Source: Thiovulum sp. ES
Lineage (GTDB): Bacteria > Campylobacterota > Campylobacteria > Campylobacterales > Thiovulaceae
Direction: 5' to 3'
Length of the DNA stretch: 39,054 nucleotides
Assembly: GCA_000276965.1 (NCBI GenBank)
Contig: AKKQ01000012.1
Span: forward strand, 1 to 39,054
The notes under the pieces are model-generated. The model saw nothing but the letters and a program-made list of their open reading frames with translations. It was not told the DNA's origin and searched no databases. The translations under genes and the position numbers were made by a program. Shown one piece after another: positions 1 to 8,542 of this stretch. Within the stretch, counting starts at the first letter, position 1, and each line of letters opens with the position of its first letter.

Positions 1-243
1 AAAATTCCTGAAATCACAATTCCTGAAGCTAAAGATTATTCTGAAGAGATTGCAAAACTTGATGAAAAAGTTTCAGCAATTAAAATTCCTGAAATCACAA
101 TTCCTGAAGCCAAAGATTACTCAAGTGAAATTTCTGAATTAAAAGAGCAAATTTCTGCGATTAAAATTCCTGAAATCACAATTCCTGAAGCCAAAGATTA
201 CTCTGAAGAGATTATAAAACTTGATGAAAAGGTTTCGGCAATT
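1..243 (+). repeat. Three tandem 81-bp coding repeats
   Basis: Units at 1-81, 82-162 and 163-243 are in frame and nearly identical in their first 40 bases (each begins AAAATTCCTGAAATCACAAT). They diverge mainly in the second half of unit 2. Since the first unit begins exactly at the window edge, more units probably lie upstream. High DNA identity between units suggests recent duplication or ongoing recombination, so copy number may vary between strains. Confidence 0.9.
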
Positions 244-429
244 GTGAATGCTGAGGAGAAAGATTACAGTGAAGCATTGAAAAAGATTGAAGAGATGATT
301 GAACTTATTTCAAATAATCACAACTACTCAGAGAAGATTGAAGATATTAAAAGTAATATCAAATCTCTTGCAAGTGGATACTCTATTATCAAAAAAGAAG
401 TTACAAAATTAAATGGAAAACAGTCGTAA
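1..429 (+). CDS. C-terminal part of a tandem-repeat coiled-coil protein (5' end outside window)
   Basis: The reading frame is open from base 1 and ends at a TAA at 427-429, so the gene begins upstream of the window. The first 81 residues are three 27-residue units with the shared core IPEITIPEAKDYS, each followed by a heptad-like charged stretch such as EEIAKLDEKVSAI. The last 61 residues are a degenerate continuation (AEEKDYSEALKKIEEM) that also looks coiled-coil. No catalytic motif, membrane segment or sorting signal is visible in the part present. A long rod-like surface, fibre or scaffold protein is a reasonable guess from the architecture, but I do not recognise the family. The stop overlaps the start of the following dehydrogenase gene by 17 nt, so the two may be co-transcribed. 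Confidence 0.75.
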   Translation, partial: KIPEITIPEAKDYSEEIAKLDEKVSAIKIPEITIPEAKDYSSEISELKEQISAIKIPEITIPEAKDYSEEIIKLDEKVSAIVNAEEKDYSEALKKIEEMIELISNNHNYSEKIEDIKSNIKSLASGYSIIKKEVTKLNGKQS

Positions 430-1354
430 AATAGTAGTTCTGGACGGAGATACTCTCGGAAAAGATGTCGATTTAGATTTTTTATCAAAATTTGGCGATA
501 TCAAGATTTACGGGAGAACTCTCCCCGAAGAGACTGCGGAAAGAATTTCTGGTGCTGAAATTGTTTTAACAAATAAGGTGATTTTAGATCGTAAAATTTT
601 AGAAAATGCAAAAAGCTTAAAACTGATTCAGATAACAGCGACAGGAATGAATAATGTTGATTTACACTCAGCAAATGAATTTGGAATTGCTGTTAAAAAT
701 GTTGCTGGATATTCGACGGAGTCAGTTGTTCAACACACTTTTTCAGTTCTATTTTATCTTCTTGGTTCTCTTAAATATCAAGATAATTTTGTGAAAGAGG
801 GAGCTTGGACAAATTCAGGAATTTTTACAAATGTGCAGAGTCCGTTTTGGGAAATTTCTGGAAAGACATTTGGAATTATTGGATTTGGAACAATTGGGAA
901 ACGAGTAGCAGAAGTTGCTTCAATTTTTGGAGCAAAAGCTATCTACTATTCAACATCGGGAAAAAACAGTTCTGAAAAATTTGAGCAAGTTTCATTAAAA
1001 GAGCTTTTGGAGAAATCTGATGTAATTTCAATTCATGCTCCGCTGAATGATCAAACAAAATCACTCTTAAATAGAGATAATTTACACCTCATCGCTAATG
1101 GAAAAGTTTTACTTAATATGGGACGAGGTGGAATTGTCAATGAAGTTGATATTGCTGATGAGGTCGAAAAAAGAAATCTTCTTTTTGGAACCGATGTCGC
1201 TTCAACTGAACCGCTACCAAAAGAGAATCCTCTTCAAAGAATTATGAATAGAAGCAATGTTTTTATCACTCCACATATTGCTTGGGCTTCAATTGAGGCA
1301 CGAAAAAAATTACTTAAAGTTGTAGAGCGAAACATCTCTAGTTTTATTTCTTAA
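413..1354 (+). CDS. D-2-hydroxyacid dehydrogenase family protein (hydroxypyruvate/glycerate dehydrogenase type)
   Basis: This 313-residue NAD(P)-dependent oxidoreductase would reduce a 2-keto acid to the D-2-hydroxy acid in the cytoplasm. The Rossmann nucleotide-binding motif GFGTIG is at residues 157-162. The family's catalytic triad is visible as Arg238 in NMGRGGIV, Glu266 in STEPLP and His288 in TPHIAWAS. The length is normal for the family. Similar Campylobacterota proteins are annotated as glycerate dehydrogenase/hydroxypyruvate reductase (HprA) or D-lactate dehydrogenase-like, and the exact substrate cannot be read from the sequence. The ATG at 413 overlaps the end of the upstream repeat-protein gene; no strong Shine-Dalgarno is visible. 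The gene is closed by a clear terminator at 1360-1384. Confidence 0.88.
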   Translation: MENSRKIVVLDGDTLGKDVDLDFLSKFGDIKIYGRTLPEETAERISGAEIVLTNKVILDRKILENAKSLKLIQITATGMNNVDLHSANEFGIAVKNVAGYSTESVVQHTFSVLFYLLGSLKYQDNFVKEGAWTNSGIFTNVQSPFWEISGKTFGIIGFGTIGKRVAEVASIFGAKAIYYSTSGKNSSEKFEQVSLKELLEKSDVISIHAPLNDQTKSLLNRDNLHLIANGKVLLNMGRGGIVNEVDIADEVEKRNLLFGTDVASTEPLPKENPLQRIMNRSNVFITPHIAWASIEARKKLLKVVERNISSFIS

Positions 1355-1359
1355 CTCGC

Positions 1360-1384
1360 CACGGCTTTTTTGCCGTGCTTTTTT
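1360..1384. terminator. Rho-independent terminator, probably bidirectional
   Basis: The stem CACGGC/GCCGTG (1360-1365 with 1372-1377) encloses a six-T loop and is followed by a run of T. It begins just after the dehydrogenase stop and reaches the stop of the convergent gene at 1383. On the minus strand the A-rich loop side is less ideal, but the stem could serve both genes. Confidence 0.85.
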
Positions 1385-3080
1385 ACCATCGATAGGATAA
1401 TCCAAATGATAATGAGAATCTTCCAATCGATGAAAATTCACTCTCATCAAATCGATTCTCTATCGAATATCCACCATCTTTTTCTGAAATATCACTTAAA
1501 TATACAAACGGATAAGAGTAGCTCATATCTGAATATATTCCAACCTCTGGTGTAAAAAGGTATCCAAGTCCAAAATTCAAGTATGCCTCATAGGAGTTTG
1601 TTGAAAGATTTGCAACTCCTTTTGCTGACTGGTAATCTGGATTTGAATAGCCAAGTTGATACTCTGCACTCTCCGTTGCAAATCCACCACCGTAAAAAAT
1701 GTGGAATGGAGACACAAAATATTTCTGTTTCTCAATTCCAAGAGAGTAAATAATACTGGATTTTAATTTTCCTGAGTGAAATTCAGAATCATCAGAGAGT
1801 TGAAAATCGAGAGAGTCTGAACTGCTTTTCATTGAAGTAACAATCCACCACTCTGAAAAATTTTCCGAATCAAAAAGATACCCGAAATCCGCTTTTAATT
1901 TTAAATCAGAACTCATGTTGAACATCGAGGCATACTCTGTACTTTTGTAAAGCAGACTGCTATATGAAAAAGAAGTTGTTCCAAGTTCAAGAGAAAAACC
2001 GTTCCAAATTGCTGGAGCGACAAAATCTTTTGTTGAAATTGGTTTTTCTAAATAGAGTAAATCAATTGCATTTTCAGAACGAACTTTTCCCCAACCAATG
2101 ACCTCATCGTTTGGAGTTTCAATAATTACAGGTGAATCTATTCGATAGTGTCGATTTTTTGTAAAAGTGAGTTTTGTTCCTAAAATCTCTTTGATTGTTT
2201 TTCGACTTTTAAATTCGTCAAGATTTTCCAACTTTTTTAGGAGTTGAGAGTATGAACTTTTGAAAGCATTTTTGAAATGTTTTTTAAGAAGTTTTTCTCC
2301 ATCTCTTGCAGATGGTCGGCTATCAAGGGGACTTTCAAAATATCGCTCTTCTGAAATATTCTGTTCGCTACTAAAACTGTTTGTTTCAAATTCACCAAAA
2401 GGCAAAAACATATTTTCAGTTGTTGAAAATTTATAAAGAGTTGTTTTTAGAGTAATATCTAACCGCATTTGTAGTTTATAGCCTTTGTCAAGCGAACTAC
2501 GGTGAATATAAAATTCTCCAAAAATCCCATCAATGTAAGTTGCTGAAACATAGCTTTTTCTTAAAACTCTCTCTGTAATTTCTGGAGTAACTGCAACTTT
2601 CCTATCCAGCCGATGAGGTAGTGAGTCGATTAGAATTTTTTTAGTTGGGTCTAAAAAATTGCTTTTATTTATATAGCTACCGATCACTTTTTGATAGATT
2701 GGCAAACTTATATCTTCATCGAGAAGATCGTAATATCTTGGAACAACTTCAATAAATCCAGAATTTCCAATTTGAATTGAGACAGTTTGACCTTTTTGAG
2801 AAATTTTGTGGTATCTATTCTCAAAAGCTTCTTTTTCAGCACTCTCTTTTGCTTCTGATAGCATTTTTCGTTCAATTGGAATTGTCCAAGCTCCGCTATC
2901 TTCACAAGTTTCACCGCAATCTTTGATCGGAATTAAAACACTGTTTCCTGATGAACCAATTGCAGAAAGTGAAATAAAAATAGGTCTTTGACTCTCCTCT
3001 AAAGAGTCCTCAACTGTTGTTTCAGCAAAGAGAGAAATTGAGAATAATAGGGACAGAATGGTAAAAAATCTTAAGAACAT
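1383..3080 (-). CDS. Secreted/outer-membrane protein of unknown function, probable C-terminal beta-barrel
   Basis: The 565-residue protein starts with a typical Sec signal peptide (MFLRFFTILSLLFSISLFAE). After it comes a large mixed periplasmic-type region of about 330 residues. From about residue 340 there are alternating hydrophobic/polar strands rich in Tyr, Phe, Ser and Gly, ending in FGLSYRW. A terminal aromatic residue and such strands are typical of outer-membrane barrels folded by BAM. Two cysteines (KDCGETCED, about residues 53-60) near the N terminus could form a disulfide. No enzymatic motif is recognised. It converges on the dehydrogenase gene and shares its terminator. A second protein in the window (29349-31031) has the same plan: signal peptide, helical/mixed N half, barrel-like C half. 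Confidence 0.7.
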   Translation of the reverse strand: MFLRFFTILSLLFSISLFAETTVEDSLEESQRPIFISLSAIGSSGNSVLIPIKDCGETCEDSGAWTIPIERKMLSEAKESAEKEAFENRYHKISQKGQTVSIQIGNSGFIEVVPRYYDLLDEDISLPIYQKVIGSYINKSNFLDPTKKILIDSLPHRLDRKVAVTPEITERVLRKSYVSATYIDGIFGEFYIHRSSLDKGYKLQMRLDITLKTTLYKFSTTENMFLPFGEFETNSFSSEQNISEERYFESPLDSRPSARDGEKLLKKHFKNAFKSSYSQLLKKLENLDEFKSRKTIKEILGTKLTFTKNRHYRIDSPVIIETPNDEVIGWGKVRSENAIDLLYLEKPISTKDFVAPAIWNGFSLELGTTSFSYSSLLYKSTEYASMFNMSSDLKLKADFGYLFDSENFSEWWIVTSMKSSSDSLDFQLSDDSEFHSGKLKSSIIYSLGIEKQKYFVSPFHIFYGGGFATESAEYQLGYSNPDYQSAKGVANLSTNSYEAYLNFGLGYLFTPEVGIYSDMSYSYPFVYLSDISEKDGGYSIENRFDESEFSSIGRFSLSFGLSYRW

Positions 3081-3119
3081 TTAAACTCTTTTTTTGTTTG
3101 ATTCTACCACAGCAACAAA

Positions 3120-3437
3120 TTATTTTTGTTTGTTTGCCTCTTCTTCTGCCTCTTTCTCTTTTACGGCAAGTTGTTCCGATGAGAGAAGCCAAATAAAGAC
3201 TTCCGCAACAGTTTTATATAGTTGTGGTGGTATCTTTTCACCAATATCAACATCAAGTAATGAATTTGCAAGTGCCTCGTTTTTAAAGAGTGGAACATCA
3301 AACTCTTTTGCTTTTTCAACAATTTTATCCGCAACAGCACCACGACCACTAGCGACAACTTTTGGGGCAGAACCTTCACCCCGATTATATTTTAATGCTG
3401 CTGCTCGTCGTTTTTGAAACTCTCTTTTGTCATACAT
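3120..3437 (-). CDS. flhX: FlhX-type stand-alone FlhB C-terminal (EscU/YscU family) protein
   Basis: The 105-residue protein matches the cytoplasmic C-terminal domain of flagellar export switch FlhB. KREFQKRRAAALKYNRGEG is followed by PKVVASGRGAVADKIVEKA and a tail with IPPQLYKTVAEVFIWL. The NPTH autocleavage motif and the membrane domain of full FlhB are absent, as expected for the FlhX paralogue described in Campylobacterota and some other bacteria, which can partly substitute for the processed FlhB C-terminus. I chose the ATG at 3437 because it gives the family's usual N terminus and overlaps the ccoS stop by 8 nt (ATGTATGA). A longer start at 3479 would add an atypical Arg/Asn-rich stretch. 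It is presumably translationally coupled to ccoS. Confidence 0.82.
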   Translation of the reverse strand: MYDKREFQKRRAAALKYNRGEGSAPKVVASGRGAVADKIVEKAKEFDVPLFKNEALANSLLDVDIGEKIPPQLYKTVAEVFIWLLSSEQLAVKEKEAEEEANKQK

Positions 3438-3639
3438 CAGGCAGTTCCGATTTCTGTTTTTTATTTTCCTGTTTCGCAATCCGATTCAAATCTTCTTCAT
3501 TGTCAAAAAGAACAGCATTCATCATTTTGTCGCTATCATCAAATTGCTTCGTTTTTAGTCCCCAGATAAATGCCGTTAGTCCTAAAGCTCCCAAAATTGT
3601 TGAAGCTCCTAGCATGAGAATAATTGTATCGTCGCTCAA
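3430..3639 (-). CDS. ccoS: CcoS-like cbb3 oxidase maturation protein
   Basis: This is a 69-residue small membrane protein. An N-terminal hydrophobic helix (about residues 5-28, with MLGASTILGALGLTAFIW) is followed by the family signature of Gly-Leu-Lys, a Gln-Phe-Asp-Asp patch (KTKQFDDSDK) and LFDNEED. CcoS proteins help insert cofactors (haem b/copper) into cbb3-type cytochrome oxidase in the inner membrane. The start is a TTG immediately after the gmk TAA (TAATTG), implying translational coupling; a shorter product from Met9 is possible. The cbb3 structural genes are not in this window. Confidence 0.8.
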   Translation of the reverse strand: MSDDTIILMLGASTILGALGLTAFIWGLKTKQFDDSDKMMNAVLFDNEEDLNRIAKQENKKQKSELPDV

Positions 3640-4251
3640 TTACATATCCCAGAATTTTTGTAGTTCGTCAGACATATCTTTTGATGGTTTGAGTAGAGTC
3701 ATTTTTGCGATATGAATTGCACTATCTTTTGCATTATCTAAATCATCATTTATAATTAAAAAGTCAAACTTCTCTAAATCTTTCATCTCCTCAGTCGCAT
3801 TTTTCAATCTTTTTTGGAGTTGTTCTTCATTTTCTGTTCCGCGACTTCTTAATCTCTCTTCAAGAATATGTTTTGTTGGAGTTGTTACAAACAGTGTTAC
3901 TGTCAAATCTGGAAAAGCTTTCAAAATAGATTCTCGGCCTCGAGTATCAACATCAAAAACAAGAAGCTTTCCAAAATTTATAGCATCTTCGACAAATTCC
4001 AGCTCTGTTCCATAGAAGTTTCCATGAACATTTTCATACTCGAGAAACTTATCGTTTTGAATCATCTCTTTAAATTCGCTCTTTTCAACAAAATTGTAAT
4101 CCATTCCGTCGATTTCGCCTTCTCGCGGTTCTCTTGAAGTTGTCGAGATTGAAAGAACTGAGTTTTCTACCTCTGAAAGAATATAGTTTATAATTGAACT
4201 TTTTCCGCTACCGCTTGGTCCAGACATAATTAAAATTCGACCCTTATCCAT
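3640..4251 (-). CDS. gmk: Guanylate kinase
   Basis: The 203-residue protein catalyses GMP + ATP to GDP + ADP in the cytoplasm. The P-loop GPSGSGKS lies at residues 11-18, followed by STTSREPREGEIDGMDYNF, the GMP-binding segment of the family, and later LRSRGTENEEQLQKRL in the lid region. Length is normal. It starts with ATG (4251) and is followed without a gap by ccoS. The 110-bp AT-rich spacer upstream, up to the dnaN stop, holds a conserved hairpin and probably the promoter of this gmk-ccoS-flhX unit; a GATAAAAT box just upstream of the gene is a candidate -10. Confidence 0.95.
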   Translation of the reverse strand: MDKGRILIMSGPSGSGKSSIINYILSEVENSVLSISTTSREPREGEIDGMDYNFVEKSEFKEMIQNDKFLEYENVHGNFYGTELEFVEDAINFGKLLVFDVDTRGRESILKAFPDLTVTLFVTTPTKHILEERLRSRGTENEEQLQKRLKNATEEMKDLEKFDFLIINDDLDNAKDSAIHIAKMTLLKPSKDMSDELQKFWDM

Positions 4252-4337
4252 GGAAACCTCTATTTTTGAAATCTATTTTATCCAAATCAGAAAAAGATAA
4301 TTATAAATTATTATAAAAATTATGAATTTAAATGATT

Positions 4338-4357
4338 TTGTCGGAGAAATCCGACAA
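4338..4357. terminator. GTCGGA-type hairpin downstream of dnaN (copy 1 of 3)
   Basis: A perfect 8-bp stem TTGTCGGA/TCCGACAA closes a four-base loop (GAAA on plus, TTTC on minus). It lies 4 nt beyond the dnaN stop on the minus strand. The following minus-strand bases are only moderately T-rich, so it may be a terminator, an mRNA 3'-end stabiliser or a dispersed repeat. The same stem recurs at 16511-16530 and 19829-19849. Confidence 0.6.
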
Positions 4358-4361
4358 GAAA

Positions 4362-5444
4362 TTATAAGTTGATAGGCATTACAACGACTTTTGTATTACC
4401 TTCTGTGAGTAAAAATGGTCGATTTGATTCATTAAATCCAAAATGCACCTCATCGCCTCTAAAAACAGAAAAAGCATCCAAAATAAATTTTGTATTCAAA
4501 CCAACTCTAATAGGTTCTTCAAATTCAAAATCGACTTCAAATTCTGTGCTACCTTTTGTTTTACTAGAACCATCTTCAAGTGTTTCAAGAATCACATTTT
4601 CGCCGTTCATCTCAACTGAAATTTCAGGAGCGATCATTGAAATTGTTTTTACACTCTCAATAGAGTTTTTAATCGAGAATTTATATTCTGAATTGAAAGT
4701 TTCAGGAACAATTCTTTTCCAATTTGGATATTTTCCATTGATTAATCGAGTGAAGAAATATAAATTTTCATTCTCAATTACAAGCGAATCTGAATCGTAG
4801 AAAAACTCAATATTTCCGCCAAAAAGTTTTGGAATCTCAATAATTGCAGTTTTTGGGAGAATCATCTCAAGCTCTTCTATATTTTCAAAAGAACCGCTCT
4901 CTTCTACAAAAATAAGTCGTTTTGTATCAGTTGAAACAAATTTAACTCCATCATTTGAAATCGAGATTAGACCACCAGTAATTTCATATTTTGGAGAGTT
5001 GCTATCAATTGCAACAGCTATTTTTGAAAAAGCATCTTTTAAAACTGCACCGTCAAATTTAATTGAAGATTTTTCCTCTTTTGTTGGAAATTTTGGTAAA
5101 TCTTGCCCCGCAATTGTTTTGACACTTAAAACAGTTTTTCCCTGTCTGATTTGTAAAAAACTGCTCATTTTTTGAAGAACAACATTTTCTCGTTTCAGTG
5201 CTTTCAACATGTTTATAAACTCGACACCATTTACAAGAACTTTTCCGCTCTTTTCAATCATGATTCCGTGTTCGATTTTTGTTTGCAAACCACTTTTTAA
5301 ATCTGTTGCTCGAATTATTAAAACATCATCTTTCGCAATAATTTCGAGATTTGCCGTTAAAGAATCGTTGTTTTTTTTGTCGATAAAATTTGAGAGAAGT
5401 GAAATATTTCTCTCTAAATCTGTTTTGTCAATTGTTATTTTCAG
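4362..5444 (-). CDS. dnaN: DNA polymerase III beta sliding clamp, apparent CTG start
   Basis: DnaN forms the ring clamp that tethers the replicative polymerase. The strongly supported body includes [22 protein letters not shown]-like clamp segments and the typical C terminus ([16 protein letters not shown]). The first ATG in frame (5261) or TTG (5288) would give about 300 residues, 50-60 short of the family. Translating upstream, the frame continues without a stop as [19 protein letters not shown] and joins smoothly at [15 protein letters not shown], which is the expected first clamp domain. This stretch begins at a CTG at 5444-5442, giving 360 residues, the usual DnaN length; a TAG lies two codons further upstream. 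CTG overlaps the argG TGA (CTGA), the arrangement expected for coupled translation. The start is therefore either a true CTG or a sequence error of ATG. dnaN is here separated from dnaA and follows argG. Confidence 0.9.
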   Translation of the reverse strand: MKITIDKTDLERNISLLSNFIDKKNNDSLTANLEIIAKDDVLIIRATDLKSGLQTKIEHGIMIEKSGKVLVNGVEFINMLKALKRENVVLQKMSSFLQIRQGKTVLSVKTIAGQDLPKFPTKEEKSSIKFDGAVLKDAFSKIAVAIDSNSPKYEITGGLISISNDGVKFVSTDTKRLIFVEESGSFENIEELEMILPKTAIIEIPKLFGGNIEFFYDSDSLVIENENLYFFTRLINGKYPNWKRIVPETFNSEYKFSIKNSIESVKTISMIAPEISVEMNGENVILETLEDGSSKTKGSTEFEVDFEFEEPIRVGLNTKFILDAFSVFRGDEVHFGFNESNRPFLLTEGNTKVVVMPINL

Positions 5445-6652
5445 TTTCTAGCCTTTCCCTCAATAATAAATCGTAGTGCATTAAGTCGAATGAAACCTTC
5501 AGCATCTTTTTGGTTATAAACCTCATCCTCTTCAAAAGTAGAGTAATCGGCATTGAAAAGAGATTTTTCAGATTCCCGACCAACTACAAAAATATTCCCT
5601 TTGTAGAGTTTCAATCGAACTTTTCCTTCAACATTTTTTTGAGTTTGGTCAATCGCACTCTGTAACATTCGTCGCTCAGGCGAAAACCAGAATCCATTGT
5701 AAATCAATTTCGCATATTTCGGCATCAATTCATCTTTCAAGTGTGCTTCTTCTCGGTCAAGGCAAATCGACTCAATAGCTCGGTGAGATTTCAACATGAT
5801 TGTTCCACCTGGTGTTTCGTAAGCCCCTCGACTTTTCATTCCAACAAATCTATTTTCAACAATATCAATTCGCCCAATTCCATGTTTTCCACCAAGCTGA
5901 TTTAATTCTCTCAACATTTCCGCAGGTGAAAGCTCTTTTCCATTTAATTTTATTGGATCACCGTTTTTGTATTCAAGTTCGATATATTCAGCTTCATTTG
6001 GAGCTTCTTCAGGATCAACTGTCCATCTCCACATATCTTTTTCAGGTTCAGCCCACGGATTTTCTAAAATTCCACCTTCGTATGAAATATGAAGTAGATT
6101 TGCATCCATTGAATACGGAGATTTTTTCCCTTTTCGGTCAATTGAAATTCCATGCTCTTCTGCATATTTCAAAAGTTTTTCTCGAGAATTCAAATCCCAC
6201 TCTCTCCAAGGTGCAATAATTGTTAAACTGCTATTAATTCCAAGATAACCCAACTCAAAACGAACTTGGTCATTTCCTTTTCCAGTAGCACCGTGTGAAA
6301 CTCCGTCAGCATCAACTTGTTTTGCAATTTCTGCTTGTCGTTTTGCAATGAGTGGTCGAGCGATTGAAGTTCCTAAAAGATACTCGCCTTCATAAATTGC
6401 ATTTGCTCGGAACATTGGAAAAACATAATCACGAACAAACTCCTCTTCAAGGTTTTCAATAAAAATGTTTTCAGGCTTAATTCCTAAACCGAGTGCTTTT
6501 GCACGAGCAGGTTCAACTTCTTCACCTTGCCCAATGTCTGCTGTAAATGTTACGACTTCACAATTGTATTCATCTTGTAACCATTTTAAAATAACACTTG
6601 TATCAAGCCCACCAGAGTAAGCAAGAACAACTTTTTTAACTTCTTTTTTCAC
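5441..6652 (-). CDS. argG: Argininosuccinate synthase
   Basis: The 403-residue enzyme joins citrulline and aspartate using ATP, the penultimate step of arginine synthesis. The N-type ATP pyrophosphatase loop [11 protein letters not shown] is at about residues 10-20, and [13 protein letters not shown] and [17 protein letters not shown] are family signatures. It starts with GTG at 6652, preceded by a GAAAGAG ribosome-binding stretch. It overlaps dnaN by 4 nt at the 3' end, so clamp synthesis may depend on argG transcription. A candidate -10 box is at 6681-6686. Confidence 0.96.
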   Translation of the reverse strand: MKKEVKKVVLAYSGGLDTSVILKWLQDEYNCEVVTFTADIGQGEEVEPARAKALGLGIKPENIFIENLEEEFVRDYVFPMFRANAIYEGEYLLGTSIARPLIAKRQAEIAKQVDADGVSHGATGKGNDQVRFELGYLGINSSLTIIAPWREWDLNSREKLLKYAEEHGISIDRKGKKSPYSMDANLLHISYEGGILENPWAEPEKDMWRWTVDPEEAPNEAEYIELEYKNGDPIKLNGKELSPAEMLRELNQLGGKHGIGRIDIVENRFVGMKSRGAYETPGGTIMLKSHRAIESICLDREEAHLKDELMPKYAKLIYNGFWFSPERRMLQSAIDQTQKNVEGKVRLKLYKGNIFVVGRESEKSLFNADYSTFEEDEVYNQKDAEGFIRLNALRFIIEGKARN

Positions 6653-6680
6653 AATTTCTCTTTCAGACTTATTTTTAATA

Positions 6681-6686
6681 ATTTTA
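6681..6686 (-). promoter_or_regulatory. Candidate -10 box for argG
   Basis: On the minus strand the sequence GGATAAAATTAT lies 29 nt upstream of the argG GTG, inside the only 57-bp gap before the gene. It resembles the TATAAT-type -10 that dominates Campylobacterota promoters; no clear -35 is seen, which is common in that group. No ArgR operator is claimed. Confidence 0.4.
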
Positions 6687-6709
6687 TCCGATTTTTTGTA
6701 AAATAAGAA

Positions 6710-7579
6710 TTACTTAATGCTTGTTTCTAGTTTTGGAAGAATATCTTTTTTGAAATCTAAAGTTTTGAGACATTCGATATTTCGCGGACAAACTAAATTT
6801 TGATTACAAGGTCGGCAAGAAAGTTTTTTTTGCACAATTTCAATATTTTGTAGCGGAGCAGAGTTTTCTGGAATATTTGGGCCAAAAAAGCCGATTGATT
6901 TTGTTCCGAGTGCGGTCGAAATATGCAAAGGACCAGAATCAGAACCGATAAAAAGCGAAATTTGAGAGAGTAGCTTTTTTAATTCGTATAAATCACCACT
7001 AAAAATTTCAACATCAAACCTGTTTTTCAATCTTTCTAAATCTTCTTTTGAATCTCCAAAAATATAAATCTTTTTATTATTTTTCAAAAGAAAATCTATA
7101 ATTTGTTCAACAAGAAAGATTGGAATGTTTCGGATGGGATTTCTAGCTCCAATATGAATTGCGACCTCATCGTTTTCAGTTATTTTAACATTTGTTAGTT
7201 GCGGAATTTGAGTTTCTGTTCCGATGAGGTCATAGCCTTTTACAATATGTCCGCTTTTTCGTTTTCTTGTTTTTGTGTATGGAGAAAAAAAAGCATCAAG
7301 TCTATTTTTTACAAAACCTATTTTCTCTTTTGATTTTGCAATTTTGACAATTTTACGACTAACTTTTGATGAAGAAAAATCATAGACAAAATCAAAATCC
7401 ATTTTTAGAATTTCCTCTTTTGAAACTGTTGTTACCCAATTTTCTCGGCAAAGAATAGCTTCGTGTCCCTCTCGAGTTACAAAATAGGACTTCTCAAAAT
7501 CTTCAGAAATCTTTTTTGCATATCCTAAACATGAAATTAAATCTCCAATATTTGATGTATTTATAAATATAACTTTCAA
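6710..7579 (-). CDS. Glycosyltransferase family 9 (heptosyltransferase-like)
   Basis: The 289-residue protein has the GT9 (GT-B fold) pattern. The N-terminal NTSNIGDLISCLGYAKKI includes the Gly-Asp acceptor-side motif. In the C-terminal donor domain VAIHIGARNPIRNIP, KIYIFGDSKEDLERL and LFIGSDSGPLHISTALG are the nucleotide-sugar binding signatures of ADP-heptose:LPS heptosyltransferases. The C terminus has a CRPCNQNLVCPRNIECL cysteine cluster, often seen in this family. It probably adds a heptose or related sugar to LPS/LOS core at the inner membrane. It starts with TTG at 7579. The upstream 20-bp repeat (7596-7615) suggests the gene was once directly downstream of the capsule gene at 8800 before a two-gene cassette inserted. 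Confidence 0.85.
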   Translation of the reverse strand: MKVIFINTSNIGDLISCLGYAKKISEDFEKSYFVTREGHEAILCRENWVTTVSKEEILKMDFDFVYDFSSSKVSRKIVKIAKSKEKIGFVKNRLDAFFSPYTKTRKRKSGHIVKGYDLIGTETQIPQLTNVKITENDEVAIHIGARNPIRNIPIFLVEQIIDFLLKNNKKIYIFGDSKEDLERLKNRFDVEIFSGDLYELKKLLSQISLFIGSDSGPLHISTALGTKSIGFFGPNIPENSAPLQNIEIVQKKLSCRPCNQNLVCPRNIECLKTLDFKKDILPKLETSIK

Positions 7580-7595
7580 AAAATATCTTTCCCTC

Positions 7596-7615
7596 TTTCC
7601 AAAAGAAATCCTTTT
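7596..7615. repeat. 20-bp direct repeat, left copy
   Basis: TTTCCAAAAGAAATCCTTTT occurs here and identically at 8779-8798, flanking the XRE/antirepressor gene pair. On the minus strand it contains an AAAAGGA ribosome-binding site and a TTG. In this copy the TTG opens only a few codons before a TGA that overlaps the start of the glycosyltransferase gene. Confidence 0.9.
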
Positions 7616-7634
7616 TAAATTTCCAAAATTTTAA

Positions 7635-8525
7635 CTAGAAAATTTTATTTAAGATTTCCTTTTTCCAAACCATATGATAAATTGTTTTTTCTGCATGTGG
7701 TGATTTGTTTTGCACGAAATCAGAAAATTTTTCACCTTTTTCTGTTGCTTTCCAAACATCATCTTCACGAAATTGAAAGCCGATTTCTTCCAAAAATTTA
7801 TTCAGATTTTGTGGTCGTGGTTTATCACCTTTTTTCGTGGAAACAAGTTTTTTTGCTTCTTTTGAAAAATCGCCGTTCATCACAATTTGACAAAGTTCCG
7901 TAACTGTAAAATATTTTTCAGTTGTGGGAACTCCTTTTTTCTCTGCAATTTTCAAGAAATCAACACCAGTCTCTTTTTTCACTGCTCGATTTGTCGTAAT
8001 TGCTAACTCTTCTTTTCTCTCAATTCCCAAACGAAAAAAGACATCTTCAAAAATCTTAAATTCTTTTTGAGAAATTTCTAAAAGTTCTGCTCTTTCACGA
8101 ATTTTTTGCATATCAAGATTTGTAGAAACATTTTCAAATTTTTGTAAAATCAAATCTTCAGCCCAATCACGAAACTTTTTTGCTCGTTCAGATTTGATGA
8201 AAAATCCCAAACGGATCACTCCCCTTTTTGTCCAAAAAAGTTTTCTTTGCATTCCACCATTTGTTTCAATATTGAGAAAAACAAAATGCTTATTTTCTGT
8301 GAGTTCATCTTGATGTCTAGTCCGTGTTCTAAGCAATGACTTTTCTTGAACACCATAACCCTTTGCTACATCACTATTTGGAATTAGATACTCATAATTT
8401 ATATTCTCTTCTATTTTAATTTTTACATCTTCAAACTTTAATAGCAAAACCATCTCTTTAATTATTTGTTCTTGAATTATACCATTATATTGATTGTTTT
8501 GTGTTTTGTTGTAAGGGGTCGTCAA
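7635..8525 (-). CDS. Phage antirepressor-like protein (BRO-N-type N terminus)
   Basis: The 296-residue protein has an N-terminal region (about residues 45-130) resembling the BRO-N/antirepressor domain. YLIPNSDVAKGYGVQEKSL leads to a basic stretch RTRTRHQDELTENKHF, then NIETNGGMQRKLFWTKRG and SERAKKFRDWAEDLIL. The C-terminal part (about residues 195-296) has the TVTELCQIV...NLNKFLEEIGFQF...W.ATEKGEKF layout typical of phage antirepressor C-terminal domains. Such proteins titrate or replace repressors in temperate phages. It starts with TTG at 8525, 17 nt after the XRE gene, so the two form an operon. No integrase or structural phage genes are nearby, so this is an orphan module. A start at the internal ATG near 8450 is possible. 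Confidence 0.65.
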   Translation of the reverse strand: MTTPYNKTQNNQYNGIIQEQIIKEMVLLLKFEDVKIKIEENINYEYLIPNSDVAKGYGVQEKSLLRTRTRHQDELTENKHFVFLNIETNGGMQRKLFWTKRGVIRLGFFIKSERAKKFRDWAEDLILQKFENVSTNLDMQKIRERAELLEISQKEFKIFEDVFFRLGIERKEELAITTNRAVKKETGVDFLKIAEKKGVPTTEKYFTVTELCQIVMNGDFSKEAKKLVSTKKGDKPRPQNLNKFLEEIGFQFREDDVWKATEKGEKFSDFVQNKSPHAEKTIYHMVWKKEILNKIF

Positions 8526-8542
8526 AATGACACCCCCTTTAT

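Noticed and set aside
1-243. CRISPR-like array from regularly spaced repeats
   Set aside because: The 81-bp units are contiguous, in frame and coding; there are no unique spacers.
5800-6219. 139-residue plus-strand ORF
   Set aside because: It is antisense inside argG, Phe/Gln/Leu-rich and without a family; typical shadow of an AT-rich gene. Other such shadows (for example at 3868, 13156, 16827, 31525) were dropped for the same reason.
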